This document shows positions 44,017-52,265 of a DNA stretch of 64,000 nt, one piece after another; position 1 is the first letter of the stretch; each line of letters opens with the position of its first letter. This DNA is from Lentimicrobium saccharophilum (lineage in GTDB: Bacteria; Bacteroidota; Bacteroidia; Bacteroidales; Lentimicrobiaceae). The stretch spans positions 1,428,968 to 1,492,967 of the forward strand of contig NZ_DF968182.1 in assembly GCF_001192835.1 (NCBI RefSeq). Reading direction: 5' to 3'. A program made the translations under genes and the position numbers. Below the pieces are notes generated by a model. The model searched no databases. It was not told the DNA's origin and was given only the letters and a program-made list of their open reading frames with translations.

Positions 44017-44600
44017 AACTGCTTGTCTTTAATAATTGTAAGTAAAGCCTGCACCATTTTATTCCCTTCCTCTTCAATGTCAAATTCAAAATTTGCAATC
44101 CTCCATTTGAACATCTGAAGCTTGAATGTGCCCATGATAATATGCACCAGCTCTTCGGTAGCAACGGCCTTTGTAAATTTTCCTTTTTGCTGCCCCTCCG
44201 TTATTACAGGAATCAGGTGCTTGATCTTCACATTGATCAGTTTAAGAATGTGTTGATTGATTAGCCTGCTTTCTTCCATCAGTCCATCGGAGAAAACAGC
44301 CACAACAAAATGAGGGTTTGCCTTAAAAAAACTGAATTGATTCCGGAAAAGCGACTTGAGCTGCTCCTCAGGGTCTGGATACCTGGTTGAGTTTGATAAC
44401 CGCTGATCAATATCATCTGCCAGGTATGTCAGCAGGGCGACAATGATTTCCTCCTTGCTGGCAAAATGCCGGTAAATGGCACTTTCTGAAAACCGCATCG
44501 CTATTGCCAGATTTTTGATTGTTAACCCACTGACACCTGATGAGGTCAGCAATGAACCTGCAGCTTCAATAATTTCCAGTTGACGTGATGTAATTTCCAT
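44013..44600 (-). CDS. TetR family transcriptional regulator of the efflux locus
   Basis: A 195-residue regulator. N-terminal HTH: QLEIIEAAGSLLTSSGVSGLTIKNLAIAMRFSESAIYRHFASKEEII (about 6-52) with the recognition helix SESAIYRHF. The rest is a divergent ligand-binding helical domain. The ATG at 44600 is preferred to the one at 44627, since the conserved region begins close to it. It lies between the cupin gene and a small membrane gene, and two matching palindromes (43583-43602 and 45015-45034) flank the gene group. It probably represses both the cupin-tetR transcript and the TolC-adaptor-pump transcript. Confidence 0.92.
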   Translation of the reverse strand: MEITSRQLEIIEAAGSLLTSSGVSGLTIKNLAIAMRFSESAIYRHFASKEEIIVALLTYLADDIDQRLSNSTRYPDPEEQLKSLFRNQFSFFKANPHFVVAVFSDGLMEESRLINQHILKLINVKIKHLIPVITEGQQKGKFTKAVATEELVHIIMGTFKLQMFKWRIANFEFDIEEEGNKMVQALLTIIKDKQL

Positions 44601-44643
44601 AGCTACGTGCTCCTCTTTTATAATCACCTGATAATACCAGGCA

Positions 44644-44982
44644 TTACAGAACTTTTGTTGAACTGACCGGACGGGGTGCCTTTACCACAAGAATCCTTGC
44701 CTGAAGAAAAGAAGCATTGCTCAGGAAGTGAACGATACCGGCGGGACTCTCGATCAGCGAATCGGCCGCACATACTTCACTTTCATCACCTATATGAATG
44801 GTAGGCGTTCCCTCCACAACAAAGAAAAATACATCCACCGGCGTTTTGTGCGGCTTCAGGCTTTCACCGGGCTTTAAAGCAATAAGCATTGCCTGCGCTG
44901 ATTCCTTGTTGTACATCTCCCTCACGTCCACTTTGTGCGGGGTTTCTTTAATTATATGATCCTGGTATCGGGTAATTTTCAT
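44644..44982 (-). CDS. Cupin domain protein
   Basis: A 112-residue single-domain cupin. The metal-binding region reads GESLKPHKTPVDVFFFVVEG (about 38-57) and the second half DSLIESPAGIVHFLSNAS (about 74-91), with His residues at the expected places. Function unknown; small cupins bind ligands or act as isomerases. First gene of the transcript that includes the TetR regulator. Confidence 0.85.
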   Translation of the reverse strand: MKITRYQDHIIKETPHKVDVREMYNKESAQAMLIALKPGESLKPHKTPVDVFFFVVEGTPTIHIGDESEVCAADSLIESPAGIVHFLSNASFLQARILVVKAPRPVSSTKVL

Positions 44983-45014
44983 GTTATTTTTCTGTCTAAA
45001 ATTATTAAAAGATT

Positions 45015-45065
45015 GTTAGTGAGTATTCGCTCACAAAGATAAACTAATTTACCAACCGTTGTCAA
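45015..45065 (-). promoter_or_regulatory. Promoter and TetR operator of the cupin-tetR transcript
   Basis: Minus strand TTG at 45065-45063, 21-base spacer and TATCTTTG at 45041-45034 form a Bacteroidota promoter. The operator-like GTTAGTGAGTATTCGCTCAC (45015-45034) touches the -7 box and covers the start site. Core GTGAG-TATTCG-CTCAC is symmetric. Fits autorepression. Confidence 0.72.
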
Positions 45066-45172
45066 GTTTTTATGAAAATAATCTGATAGTTGTTCTAATG
45101 ACTTAATTATATGCCTGTTACACCATATCTATTTTGCAAAAAAAATTATCGAATAAATTGAACCTTACTTAA

Positions 45173-46492
45173 TCAGAATGTTCCATAAATAAGCCCTGCA
45201 ATTGTAGAAAGCACCACCACCAGCAACACATACACGATGGTTTTCTGTGTACCCATCACGCCCCTGATTACCAGCATATTGGGCAATGAAAGTGAGGGCC
45301 CCGCCAGCAGCAGCGCCAGTGCCGGACCTTTGCCCATGCCCGAGGCAATGAGCCCCTGAAGTATGGGGACTTCGGTGAGGGTGGCGAAGTACATAAAAGC
45401 GCCGACAATGCTGGCAAAGAAGTTTGAGGCAAGGGAGTTACCGCCTACCAGCCAGGCAATCCATGAGTTGGGAATTACCCCCGCAATGGCGACATCATCG
45501 TGGGTGGAGCCCAGCAGAAAGCCGGCAATTACCACGCCTATGGCCAGCAAGGGGACAATCTGTTTTGTAAATCCCCAGGAAGACAGGATCCATTCCCGGT
45601 TTTCACCATCTTCCGATTTATCCATCAATGCGATGGTACTTACCGATGCAATTCCGACAACCATTGATATCAGCGGATTGGCAAACAGCAGGGCGCTCAG
45701 GGCCGTGACAGCCGCGCCTGTAAGCACCTGCCAGCTTTTCAATTTAAGGATATGAGTCATGGAATACACCAGAACCAGCCCGAATGCGCCGGTAATGTAC
45801 CACTTATAAGCCCAAAGGTAATACCAGGCGCTGCTGGTGTCGCCCGTTGCCGGTTTGCCCCAGTTGGCAAACACCAGGATCAGCACCAGCGTAAAGAAGT
45901 GGAGTGCTGTATGCCACAAAGGACGGGTCTCGGGCACATCCGGAAAATTCATCTGTTCTTCACGTTTCGCTTTTTCCTCTTTGCGGTAAATCAGCGCCAT
46001 GGCCGAACCAACAATGATGCTGAAAGAAACGGCACCGATGACACGGGCAAGGCCCATTTCAAATCCAAGAATACGGGCGGTAAGGATGATGGCCAGAATA
46101 TTGATGGCCGGGCCTGAATAGAGAAAGGCGACTGCAGGTCCCAGGCCTGCTCCGCGCTTGTGAATGCTGGAGAACAACGGCAGGATGGTACAGGAGCACA
46201 CGGCCAGGACAGTCCCCGAAACCGCGGCAACGGTATAGGCCACCCACTTCTTCGCTTTCGCACCGAAATATTTAATTACCGACGCCTGACTGACAAACAC
46301 CGAAATCACCCCGGCAATCAGGAAGGCAGGTAACAGGCAGAGGATTACATGTTCGCGGGCATACCACTTTGATAAGTCGAGCGTGGCATCTATGGCGGTA
46401 TTAAAGACCACGCTTTCGACGGGCAGGTAAAAGATGCCCAGAAAGATTACCGTCATCCACAGCAGCACCTTAAGTTCAGATCGGGTCTCCAT
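45173..46492 (-). CDS. Permease of the ArsP/DUF318 family
   Basis: A 439-residue integral membrane protein with about ten helices. The family motif TVLAVCSCTILPLFSSIHKRGAGLGPAVAFLYSGPAIN is seen near residues 94-131 (key residues: CSC, the Ser-Ile-His-Lys, and SGPAIN). A second half repeats the pattern (SLASNFFASIVGAFMYFATLTEVP). ArsP proteins export trivalent methylated or aromatic arsenicals. It is the last gene of the ArsR-thioredoxin-ArsF-ArsG operon. Confidence 0.88.
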   Translation of the reverse strand: METRSELKVLLWMTVIFLGIFYLPVESVVFNTAIDATLDLSKWYAREHVILCLLPAFLIAGVISVFVSQASVIKYFGAKAKKWVAYTVAAVSGTVLAVCSCTILPLFSSIHKRGAGLGPAVAFLYSGPAINILAIILTARILGFEMGLARVIGAVSFSIIVGSAMALIYRKEEKAKREEQMNFPDVPETRPLWHTALHFFTLVLILVFANWGKPATGDTSSAWYYLWAYKWYITGAFGLVLVYSMTHILKLKSWQVLTGAAVTALSALLFANPLISMVVGIASVSTIALMDKSEDGENREWILSSWGFTKQIVPLLAIGVVIAGFLLGSTHDDVAIAGVIPNSWIAWLVGGNSLASNFFASIVGAFMYFATLTEVPILQGLIASGMGKGPALALLLAGPSLSLPNMLVIRGVMGTQKTIVYVLLVVVLSTIAGLIYGTF

Positions 46493-46533
46493 AACAGACA
46501 GGGTTTCATTGCCGGTAAACGCCGGCCCGGTTT

Positions 46534-47229
46534 TCAGAAAAAGAAGATGATCACAAAATAAATCCCGACCCCGATAAACAAAACGGCGACCACGCGTCTG
46601 AACCAGCGTTCAAAGGCCTTGATGCGGTTGTAGGCCTGCGCAACATTCCCCACGGCATAGGCCAGCAGCCAGGCAAAAATTATAACAGGCAAGCCGGTGG
46701 CAACTGCAAAAACAAGGGGTAAAAACAATCCTGAAGGACTTGCAACCGTCAGCGGCATCAGCATGCCGAAGTAGAGGACTCCGCTGTATGGACAAAAAGC
46801 CATGGCAAAGAGTACGCCGATCAGAAACATACTCAGGTAACTGCTTCCGGATTTCTTTTCCATTTTCTCGCTGATATTCAGTCCGGGGATATTCAGCCTG
46901 ATAACATCAAGCATAAACAACCCGATAAGGATCAGCGCAGGACCAAGCAGTTTCTCGCCCCAGCTCTGGACAAAACGGGCGATTGAAAGCTGACTGGCGC
47001 CGAAATAGATGATAACACCCAGTAACGTATAGGAAAAAGTACGGCCAAGGGTATATATGATCCCGTTGATAAATACCTTGTTGCGGTTTTCGAGGTTACG
47101 GCTGATAAAACCTATGGCGGAGATATTGGTAGCCAGCGGGCAGGGACTGATGGCGGTCATCAGTCCGAGCAGCAGGGCGGTAATTACCCCGTATTCCGAG
47201 TTTTCGAGCCAGGTCTGAAGAAACTCCAT
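46534..47229 (-). CDS. CcdA-like membrane protein of the ArsG family
   Basis: A 231-residue membrane protein with six helices of the CcdA/DsbD fold. The paired active cysteines are in MTAISPCPLATNI (about 25-37) and MAFCPYSGVLYFG (about 143-155). In NCBI-style naming this group is called ArsG, an aromatic aminobenzylarsenical efflux permease. Position between ArsF-like and the ArsP-like permease supports that assignment. It may alternatively pass electrons from the cytoplasmic thioredoxin-like protein to ArsF outside. Confidence 0.82.
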   Translation of the reverse strand: MEFLQTWLENSEYGVITALLLGLMTAISPCPLATNISAIGFISRNLENRNKVFINGIIYTLGRTFSYTLLGVIIYFGASQLSIARFVQSWGEKLLGPALILIGLFMLDVIRLNIPGLNISEKMEKKSGSSYLSMFLIGVLFAMAFCPYSGVLYFGMLMPLTVASPSGLFLPLVFAVATGLPVIIFAWLLAYAVGNVAQAYNRIKAFERWFRRVVAVLFIGVGIYFVIIFFF

Positions 47230-47237
47230 AGCCGTGG

Positions 47238-47666
47238 TTATAACATCGGATCGATTGCATTTTTAACCGCATCGTGCAGCTTGCCGGGTGTAGTGCGGGC
47301 GTAAAGGAATCCTTCACTGGTGATATCCCTGATTTCTTCGCCATGCACAACGATCAGGGATTGAGCGGCAATGTCAAATTGATCAGCAATTTGGGCGCCG
47401 GACGCCTCTTCCATGTTCAGCGAAACAAAGGCAATTTTTCCATTACCCAACGCTTCCGGATAGTACTTCTCAAGTGCCGCTTTGGTTTCAGCTTCCACGG
47501 CCTCGCAGGTCGCACACCGCCGTTCGTTATGGAAATAATAAACTACAATTTCACTTTCGGGCAATGCTGCTGCCGTAGCCGCCGTTTCACCGGGTTGGCG
47601 CGAAGTGCACGAAGTCATTAAAATTCCTGCAAAGGCAATGGCCATCAATACAATGTACTTTCTCAT
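47238..47666 (-). CDS. ArsF-like thioredoxin-fold lipoprotein (nitrophenyl compound reductase subunit family)
   Basis: A 142-residue lipoprotein (lipobox LMTSC, Cys20) with a thioredoxin-like fold. The redox motif CATC is in YYFHNERRCATCEAVEAE (about 43-60), and SLNMEEASGAQIADQF follows. This matches the family annotated as ArsF, described as part of the arsEFG system for nitrophenyl-arsenicals. It sits eight bases upstream of the arsG-like gene. Confidence 0.82.
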   Translation of the reverse strand: MRKYIVLMAIAFAGILMTSCTSRQPGETAATAAALPESEIVVYYFHNERRCATCEAVEAETKAALEKYYPEALGNGKIAFVSLNMEEASGAQIADQFDIAAQSLIVVHGEEIRDITSEGFLYARTTPGKLHDAVKNAIDPML

Positions 47667-47674
47667 GTCGGATG

Positions 47675-47908
47675 TTATTTGGTCAGAAATGTTTCAATTT
47701 CAGCTTCGGACGGCAGGCGGCCTTTCACCACAACATGGCCGTTAACCACCAGGGCAGGCGTCTTCATCACATTGTAGGTCATAATCTCCATAATATCCTC
47801 TACCTTGATGATATTGGCGTCCAGATTCAGTTTTCCGGCAACGTCGCGCACGCGTTTCTCCAGGATCTTGCAATTGGGGCAGCCGGGGCCTAACACTTTA
47901 ATCTCCAT
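47675..47908 (-). CDS. Thioredoxin-like redox-active disulfide protein
   Basis: A 77-residue small thioredoxin-family protein (redox-active disulfide protein 2 type), starting MEIKVLGPGCPNCKILEKRV with the active site CPNC (about 10-13), and ending with the cis-proline strand TPALVVNGHVVVKG (about 50-63). It is cytoplasmic (no signal peptide) and probably supplies electrons to the CcdA-like protein. Second gene of the operon. Confidence 0.92.
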   Translation of the reverse strand: MEIKVLGPGCPNCKILEKRVRDVAGKLNLDANIIKVEDIMEIMTYNVMKTPALVVNGHVVVKGRLPSEAEIETFLTK

Positions 47909-47946
47909 AGTTTTTTGCTTTGAGTTGTTTATATTAGTCGAACTGA

Positions 47947-48252
47947 TCAGTCTTCAAAAAATTTTCCGAACATGGCCTTCGCGATCGCCCAGTTCTCCCG
48001 GTTAATACAATATTTAATATAAGGCGGATTGATTTCACCCTGTATCAGGCCGGCTTTTTTCAGTTCGTTCAGGTGTTCCGAAAGGGTGGAGCGGGCGATG
48101 TCGAGCAGTTCGTGCAAATCGCCGCTGTAGCAGCAGGTTTTGGTATGATTGGCAATATAATCAAGGATATAAACCCTTACCGGATGCGACAGCGCTTTCG
48201 CAAACCGGGCAATCTGCTGCTGATCTTCTGTGTAAATGGTCGTCTTTGTCAT
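47947..48252 (-). CDS. arsR: ArsR family transcriptional regulator (operon 2)
   Basis: A 101-residue ArsR/SmtB regulator: FAKALSHPVRVYILDYIANHTKTCCYSGDL (about 16-45), the recognition region IARSTLSEHLNELKKAGLIQ and a C-terminal YIKYCINRE wing. Two adjacent cysteines (TCCYSGD) replace the ELCVCDL site of operon 1's relatives. The ATG at 48252 is chosen over one at 48264 because the latter lies in a palindrome that would serve as operator. First gene of the organoarsenical-type operon. Confidence 0.92.
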   Translation of the reverse strand: MTKTTIYTEDQQQIARFAKALSHPVRVYILDYIANHTKTCCYSGDLHELLDIARSTLSEHLNELKKAGLIQGEINPPYIKYCINRENWAIAKAMFGKFFED

Positions 48253-48263
48253 TGCATTTCGCA

Positions 48264-48311
48264 TTTCGTCGAATGGCGAAACAAAAGTACGAAACAGATT
48301 GAATCAGCAAA
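48264..48311 (-). promoter_or_regulatory. Promoter and operator of ars operon 2
   Basis: Minus strand TTTG at 48311-48308, an 18-base spacer and TACTTTTG at 48289-48282 form a good -33/-7 pair. Directly downstream is the inverted repeat TTTCG-N8-CGAAA (48264-48281), which covers the expected start site. Half-site spacing of eight equals that of the operator at 4059-4078 but the half-site sequence differs. Confidence 0.65.
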
Positions 48312-48451
48312 ATTTTTTGCAATTTTTATTGAACCCTGTCCTCCGGTCAGGTCAGTGATGCAGGTCATACAACCCTGATTAACGGATTAACATTTATAAA
48401 AAAATAAGGGCAGAGAATGTGCCGGGTTCGGACAATTGTCTGGTATTGACC

Positions 48452-49125
48452 TTTCTATAAACATACGACCCCGCCGGGGTCGAAGACCTGATTTGCATCG
48501 CATTTCTATAGACATACGACCCTTCCAGGGTCGAAAACCATTTACGGAAAAACGAATCAGACTCCGGAGGAGTCAAATGTTTATAGAAAACGAGAATTTA
48601 TAAGATATGTACGGCCCCGGAGGGGTCGGATAAGCGGTAAAGATCCTGCAATTTCCCGCTTGCGTATAGTGCCGGGGTTGGATAATTATCTGGTATTGGC
48701 TTTTCTGAAACAAATAATCCCGCTCCGGGTGGGTCGACATAGCCTTGATTATGTTGTTGCTATAAACATACGACCCCGCCGGGGTCGAAGACCAAATTTG
48801 CATCGCATTTCTATAGACATACGACCCTTCCAGGGTCGAAAACCATTATACGGAAAAACAATCAAGACTCCGGAGGAGTCATATGTGTATAGAAAACGAT
48901 AGCAAATAAGATATGCACGGCCCAGCCGGGGTCAAAGACCTGATTTGCATTGCTATTTCTATAGACATACGACCCTACCAGGGTCGAAAATCATTTACGG
49001 AAAAACGAATCAGACTCCGGAGGAGTCATATGTGTATAGAAAACGATAGCAAATAAGATATGCACGGCCCCGGAGGGGTCGGATAAGCGGTAAAGATTCT
49101 GCAATTTCCCGCTTGCGTATAGTAA
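48452..49125. repeat. REP-like palindrome array
   Basis: About eleven palindromic units of the form GACYCC-N3-GGRGTC (for example GACCCCGCCGGGGTC, GACTCCGGAGGAGTC, CGACCCTTCCAGGGTCG), each bordered by TTTCTATARACATA in one or the other orientation. Units alternate direction, and a larger composite of about 250 bases ending GATAAGCGGTAAAGAT recurs. Short open frames inside are artefacts. No transposase is nearby. The edges 48282-48451 and 49126-49200 have no gene. Confidence 0.82.
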
Positions 49126-49200
49126 AAGATAATTTTTGAGATAAATGCCAACTTCCGGCCCACCTATCGACAGGATAATTGTATGTTATTGCCCTCTCTG

Positions 49201-51300
49201 TTATACAAGGTTTACCGGCATGTTTATCCTGACTCTTGTTCCGGCGGGGCTCCCTGAGGCATCTGTAAGATCATCAATATCAAGCGAATACCTATGGCGC
49301 GACAGGCGGTTCAGCGAGGCGATCCGCTGCTGAATGGTTTGTGTTGCAAAAGATATCCGGTATTTTTGTCTTTCACGCTCCAGTTCGGCAGCCCTGGCAC
49401 GGCCGATCCCATCATCTGTGATCAGAAATTCAATAAATGACCCGCTCAGGCGGATTTCCACTTTCAGGTTACCTTTTTCTTCCTTGAAGCGCAACCCGTG
49501 CTCAATGGCATTTTCCACAAAAGGCTGGACAAGCATGGGCGGAATCAGCAGGGCCGGGGTATCCAGCGCTTCGTCAACATCCATTTCAAAGCTGAATCTG
49601 TCCCGGTAACGGAGGATCTGCAGCCTGACGTAGTTTTCGATATTCTCAATCTCCTGATTCAGTGAGATGTACTCTTTCATGGAGCCGTAGAGAATATTCC
49701 TCATAAGTTTTGACAGGTGGCTGAGGTAAGTACTGGCCTCGACCGTTGCATGCTCAAGGATCATCCCCTGGATATTGGATAGTGTGTTGAAAATAAAGTG
49801 GGGATTTAACTGCGCCCTGAACAGCTTTTGCATCAGCAGATTGCTTTGCTGCTGCTGCCTGATTCTGTATTGCCGGATCAGCAGGCTCACGATAATTATG
49901 GCAAGTAAGGTTATTGCAAGGAAGGTAAAGAGCAGCATCCGGGTACGTTCAAGTTTTCCTTCGTTAAGCTGGTGCTGCTGCGATAAAATCTGCAGTTGTT
50001 CTTCCTTGCGTTCGGTCTGATACCGGGTATTGAGAGAGATAATCGCCTGCTGATTCAGGATTGTCTCCATTATCTTTGATTTCCGGTTAAATTCTTCCAG
50101 CAATGCCAGCGCCTGTTCATGGTTGCCGAGCTTCTTCTGAATCCAGCACATATAGTCCAGGGCCCTGATGGAGATCCGCAGTCCGATTTGTTCGTTGTAG
50201 ACGGGATTGTTCTGTATCGGATTATACCAGTAATTCTTGCTGACACTATCGTCCAGGGCAACCTTTTTATGCCTGTAAATCCAGTTGCCGCAATCCATCG
50301 CTTTTTCCAGATAAGGGAACGCTTCTTCAACCGCAGATTTTTCTGTAAGAATGGTGCCCATATCCAGACAATTCTGACCGATTTCCAGGATATCCCTTTC
50401 TCCTCTCTGATGGAATTGCTCAATGGAGTAAAGCACATATTTTTCTGCCGAATCGGGCAGGTTCATTTTCAGGTAACATTGAGCGATGTCGTCGTTGAAG
50501 TCGGCAACAAACGACGGCAGCTTTTTAAATATCCCTGGATTATCATTCAGTATACCGTTTCCTTTCCTGAAATAAAACAGTGCGCTGTCAATCTGATTAA
50601 GCCCCAGGTGCGCATAGCCGGTCTGATATATCAACACAATGTAATTGGGCAGTGGTATTTTGTTGCTTTGATGGTAAATCGCTGCGCACTGATGAAACAG
50701 CGGCAACGCCAGATCGCCCGAGCCGCTGCTCATCAGGGCCCAGCCTCCGCTGATAAATGCCCTGAATCTTGTTTCCGGGTCTTCAACATCTTTGAAAGCC
50801 GGGATTGCCTCCTGTGCAACCTTATTGGCAAGGTCATAATTTCCGGAGTAGAAATAAATAAACCATACCTGTGTGATGGCTTCAAATTTGAGCTGCAGAT
50901 CGTCAAGTTTTCCGGCGAGTCCCAGGGCATCCAGCCCGTAAATCAGCGCATTTAAGTAGTCGCCCCTGAAATAAAAGGCATTCGCAAGCGCAATTTTCCC
51001 TTTGCAGCTGTATCGTTTATCTTTGATTTTTTCAGCTATCTGGTTGGCCTGACGGGCAAAATCCAGGCATTTTGCCGAATCCGTCGTGGTATAAAATGAT
51101 GACAGTTTCAGTAATGCATCCGCTTTCTGCGCCCCTTTAAGCGCCGGCAGCATCAATTCCAGACTATCGAAATTCGCTTTTTCCGTTTTATAAAGCAATT
51201 GGGCCCCTGCAGTGAAACAGACAAAGAGGCCCGGAATAAAAAATGCCAGTGATCTGATAATGCTTCGACATGATTTGTTCATACAGGCCGGTTTGGTCAA
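49201..51300 (-). CDS. LytS-type sensor histidine kinase with TPR domain
   Basis: A 699-residue sensor. It has an N-terminal signal or membrane helix (about 15-34), TPR-like helices (about 40-380), a coiled coil (about 385-425), a transmembrane helix (RMLLFTFLAITLLAIIIVSLLI, about 440-465), then the His_kinase module with FRAQLNPHFIFNTLSNIQGM (phospho-His near 500) and a HATPase C-terminal part (FVENAIEHGL; DDGIGR). It is the partner of the LytTR regulator 27 bases upstream in the same operon. The periplasmic TPR domain suggests sensing of protein or peptide partners. Confidence 0.93.
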   Translation of the reverse strand: MTKPACMNKSCRSIIRSLAFFIPGLFVCFTAGAQLLYKTEKANFDSLELMLPALKGAQKADALLKLSSFYTTTDSAKCLDFARQANQIAEKIKDKRYSCKGKIALANAFYFRGDYLNALIYGLDALGLAGKLDDLQLKFEAITQVWFIYFYSGNYDLANKVAQEAIPAFKDVEDPETRFRAFISGGWALMSSGSGDLALPLFHQCAAIYHQSNKIPLPNYIVLIYQTGYAHLGLNQIDSALFYFRKGNGILNDNPGIFKKLPSFVADFNDDIAQCYLKMNLPDSAEKYVLYSIEQFHQRGERDILEIGQNCLDMGTILTEKSAVEEAFPYLEKAMDCGNWIYRHKKVALDDSVSKNYWYNPIQNNPVYNEQIGLRISIRALDYMCWIQKKLGNHEQALALLEEFNRKSKIMETILNQQAIISLNTRYQTERKEEQLQILSQQHQLNEGKLERTRMLLFTFLAITLLAIIIVSLLIRQYRIRQQQQSNLLMQKLFRAQLNPHFIFNTLSNIQGMILEHATVEASTYLSHLSKLMRNILYGSMKEYISLNQEIENIENYVRLQILRYRDRFSFEMDVDEALDTPALLIPPMLVQPFVENAIEHGLRFKEEKGNLKVEIRLSGSFIEFLITDDGIGRARAAELERERQKYRISFATQTIQQRIASLNRLSRHRYSLDIDDLTDASGSPAGTRVRINMPVNLV

Positions 51301-51327
51301 TCCATGTATTTCCTCTCAGGAATAAAC

Positions 51328-52104
51328 TCACTCATCAAGACTGTCGATCATCCGCATAAGCTTATCCCGCTTGCGCGACGCCACCGGTATTTTGTGCCCG
51401 CCCGAGAGTACGATGCTTCCTCCCTCGCTGCGGTCGAAACGTTCGATGGCCGAAAGATTGATCAGAAACGACTTGTGCAGGCGGTAAAATCCGCCGGGCG
51501 ACAGCAACTCTTCAAAATCCTTGATTGATCTGGATGTAAAGATTGATTTTCCATCGCGCAATTTCAATGTGGTGTAGCTACCGTCCGATTCACAGTACAG
51601 CAAATCGCCCTGATTGATCAGGTAGATGCTTTCCAGGGTTTTCACCACTATTTTTTTGCCGGCAGATTCATGCGTTGCCAGGTTTGTTTCCAGGGCCCTG
51701 AGATTGAATTGCTGTTCGGCTATCATCTGTTTCGACGCCCTTTCAATGGCATTTACCAGGTCATCCGGATCCACAGGTTTAAGCAGATAATCCACCGCGC
51801 TGTACCTGAATGCCTGTACCGCGAACTCTTCGTATGCGGTAATAAAGATTAACCTGAAATCAATGTCGTCCAGTTTTCTCAGAAGGTCAAATCCTGTGCC
51901 GTCGCCCATTTTTATATCCAACAGCACAAGATCGGGATTATGTTTACGAATGGCCTCATACCCCGACTTAACACCATCGGCTTCACCAACGAGTTTCACG
52001 TTGTGGCAGAAATGGGCAATAAGGTTGGCGATGGATTTTCTCACAAAAGATTCGTCATCTATAATGAGTACTCTGACATGTGTATGACCTGCAGCTGTAA
52101 TCAT
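51328..52104 (-). CDS. LytTR family response regulator
   Basis: A 258-residue response regulator. Receiver domain (about 10-125): VRVLIIDDESFVRKSI, phospho-acceptor Asp in DLVLLDIKMGDGTG, KPVDPDDLVNAI near the end. C-terminal LytTR DNA-binding domain (about 155-255): LLYCESDGSYTTLKL, GGFYRLHKSFLINLSAI. The ATG at 52104 is chosen, as the preceding residues of the longer frame are not conserved. It is the first gene of the pair and has a good promoter. Confidence 0.93.
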   Translation of the reverse strand: MITAAGHTHVRVLIIDDESFVRKSIANLIAHFCHNVKLVGEADGVKSGYEAIRKHNPDLVLLDIKMGDGTGFDLLRKLDDIDFRLIFITAYEEFAVQAFRYSAVDYLLKPVDPDDLVNAIERASKQMIAEQQFNLRALETNLATHESAGKKIVVKTLESIYLINQGDLLYCESDGSYTTLKLRDGKSIFTSRSIKDFEELLSPGGFYRLHKSFLINLSAIERFDRSEGGSIVLSGGHKIPVASRKRDKLMRMIDSLDE

Positions 52105-52202
52105 GATCGTGGATCTGTGGTTTTTCTGAATTTGATGGTGCACCCGTTTAAATTAATGAACCCGGTAAACTTCAGCTCAGGCAGTAAAACACTGTGTATA
52201 AG

Positions 52203-52233
52203 CAAAGTTAGGGAAAAAAAAGGCGTTTTCAAA
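52203..52233 (-). promoter_or_regulatory. Promoter of the LytTR-LytS operon
   Basis: Minus strand TTTG at 52233-52230, 19-base spacer, TAACTTTG at 52210-52203. Excellent fit to the Bacteroidota consensus, about 90 bases before the regulator ATG. Confidence 0.7.
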
Positions 52234-52265
52234 ATCCTTTTTTCAGGGCTGATTCCATGGCCGTT

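Noticed and set aside
48394-48902. Short open frames in the REP-like array
   Set aside because: They translate the palindromes themselves (TPAGSYVY on one strand and its mirror on the other).
48452-49125. Possible CRISPR array
   Set aside because: Units are palindromes in alternating orientation, with no uniform spacers and no cas genes.
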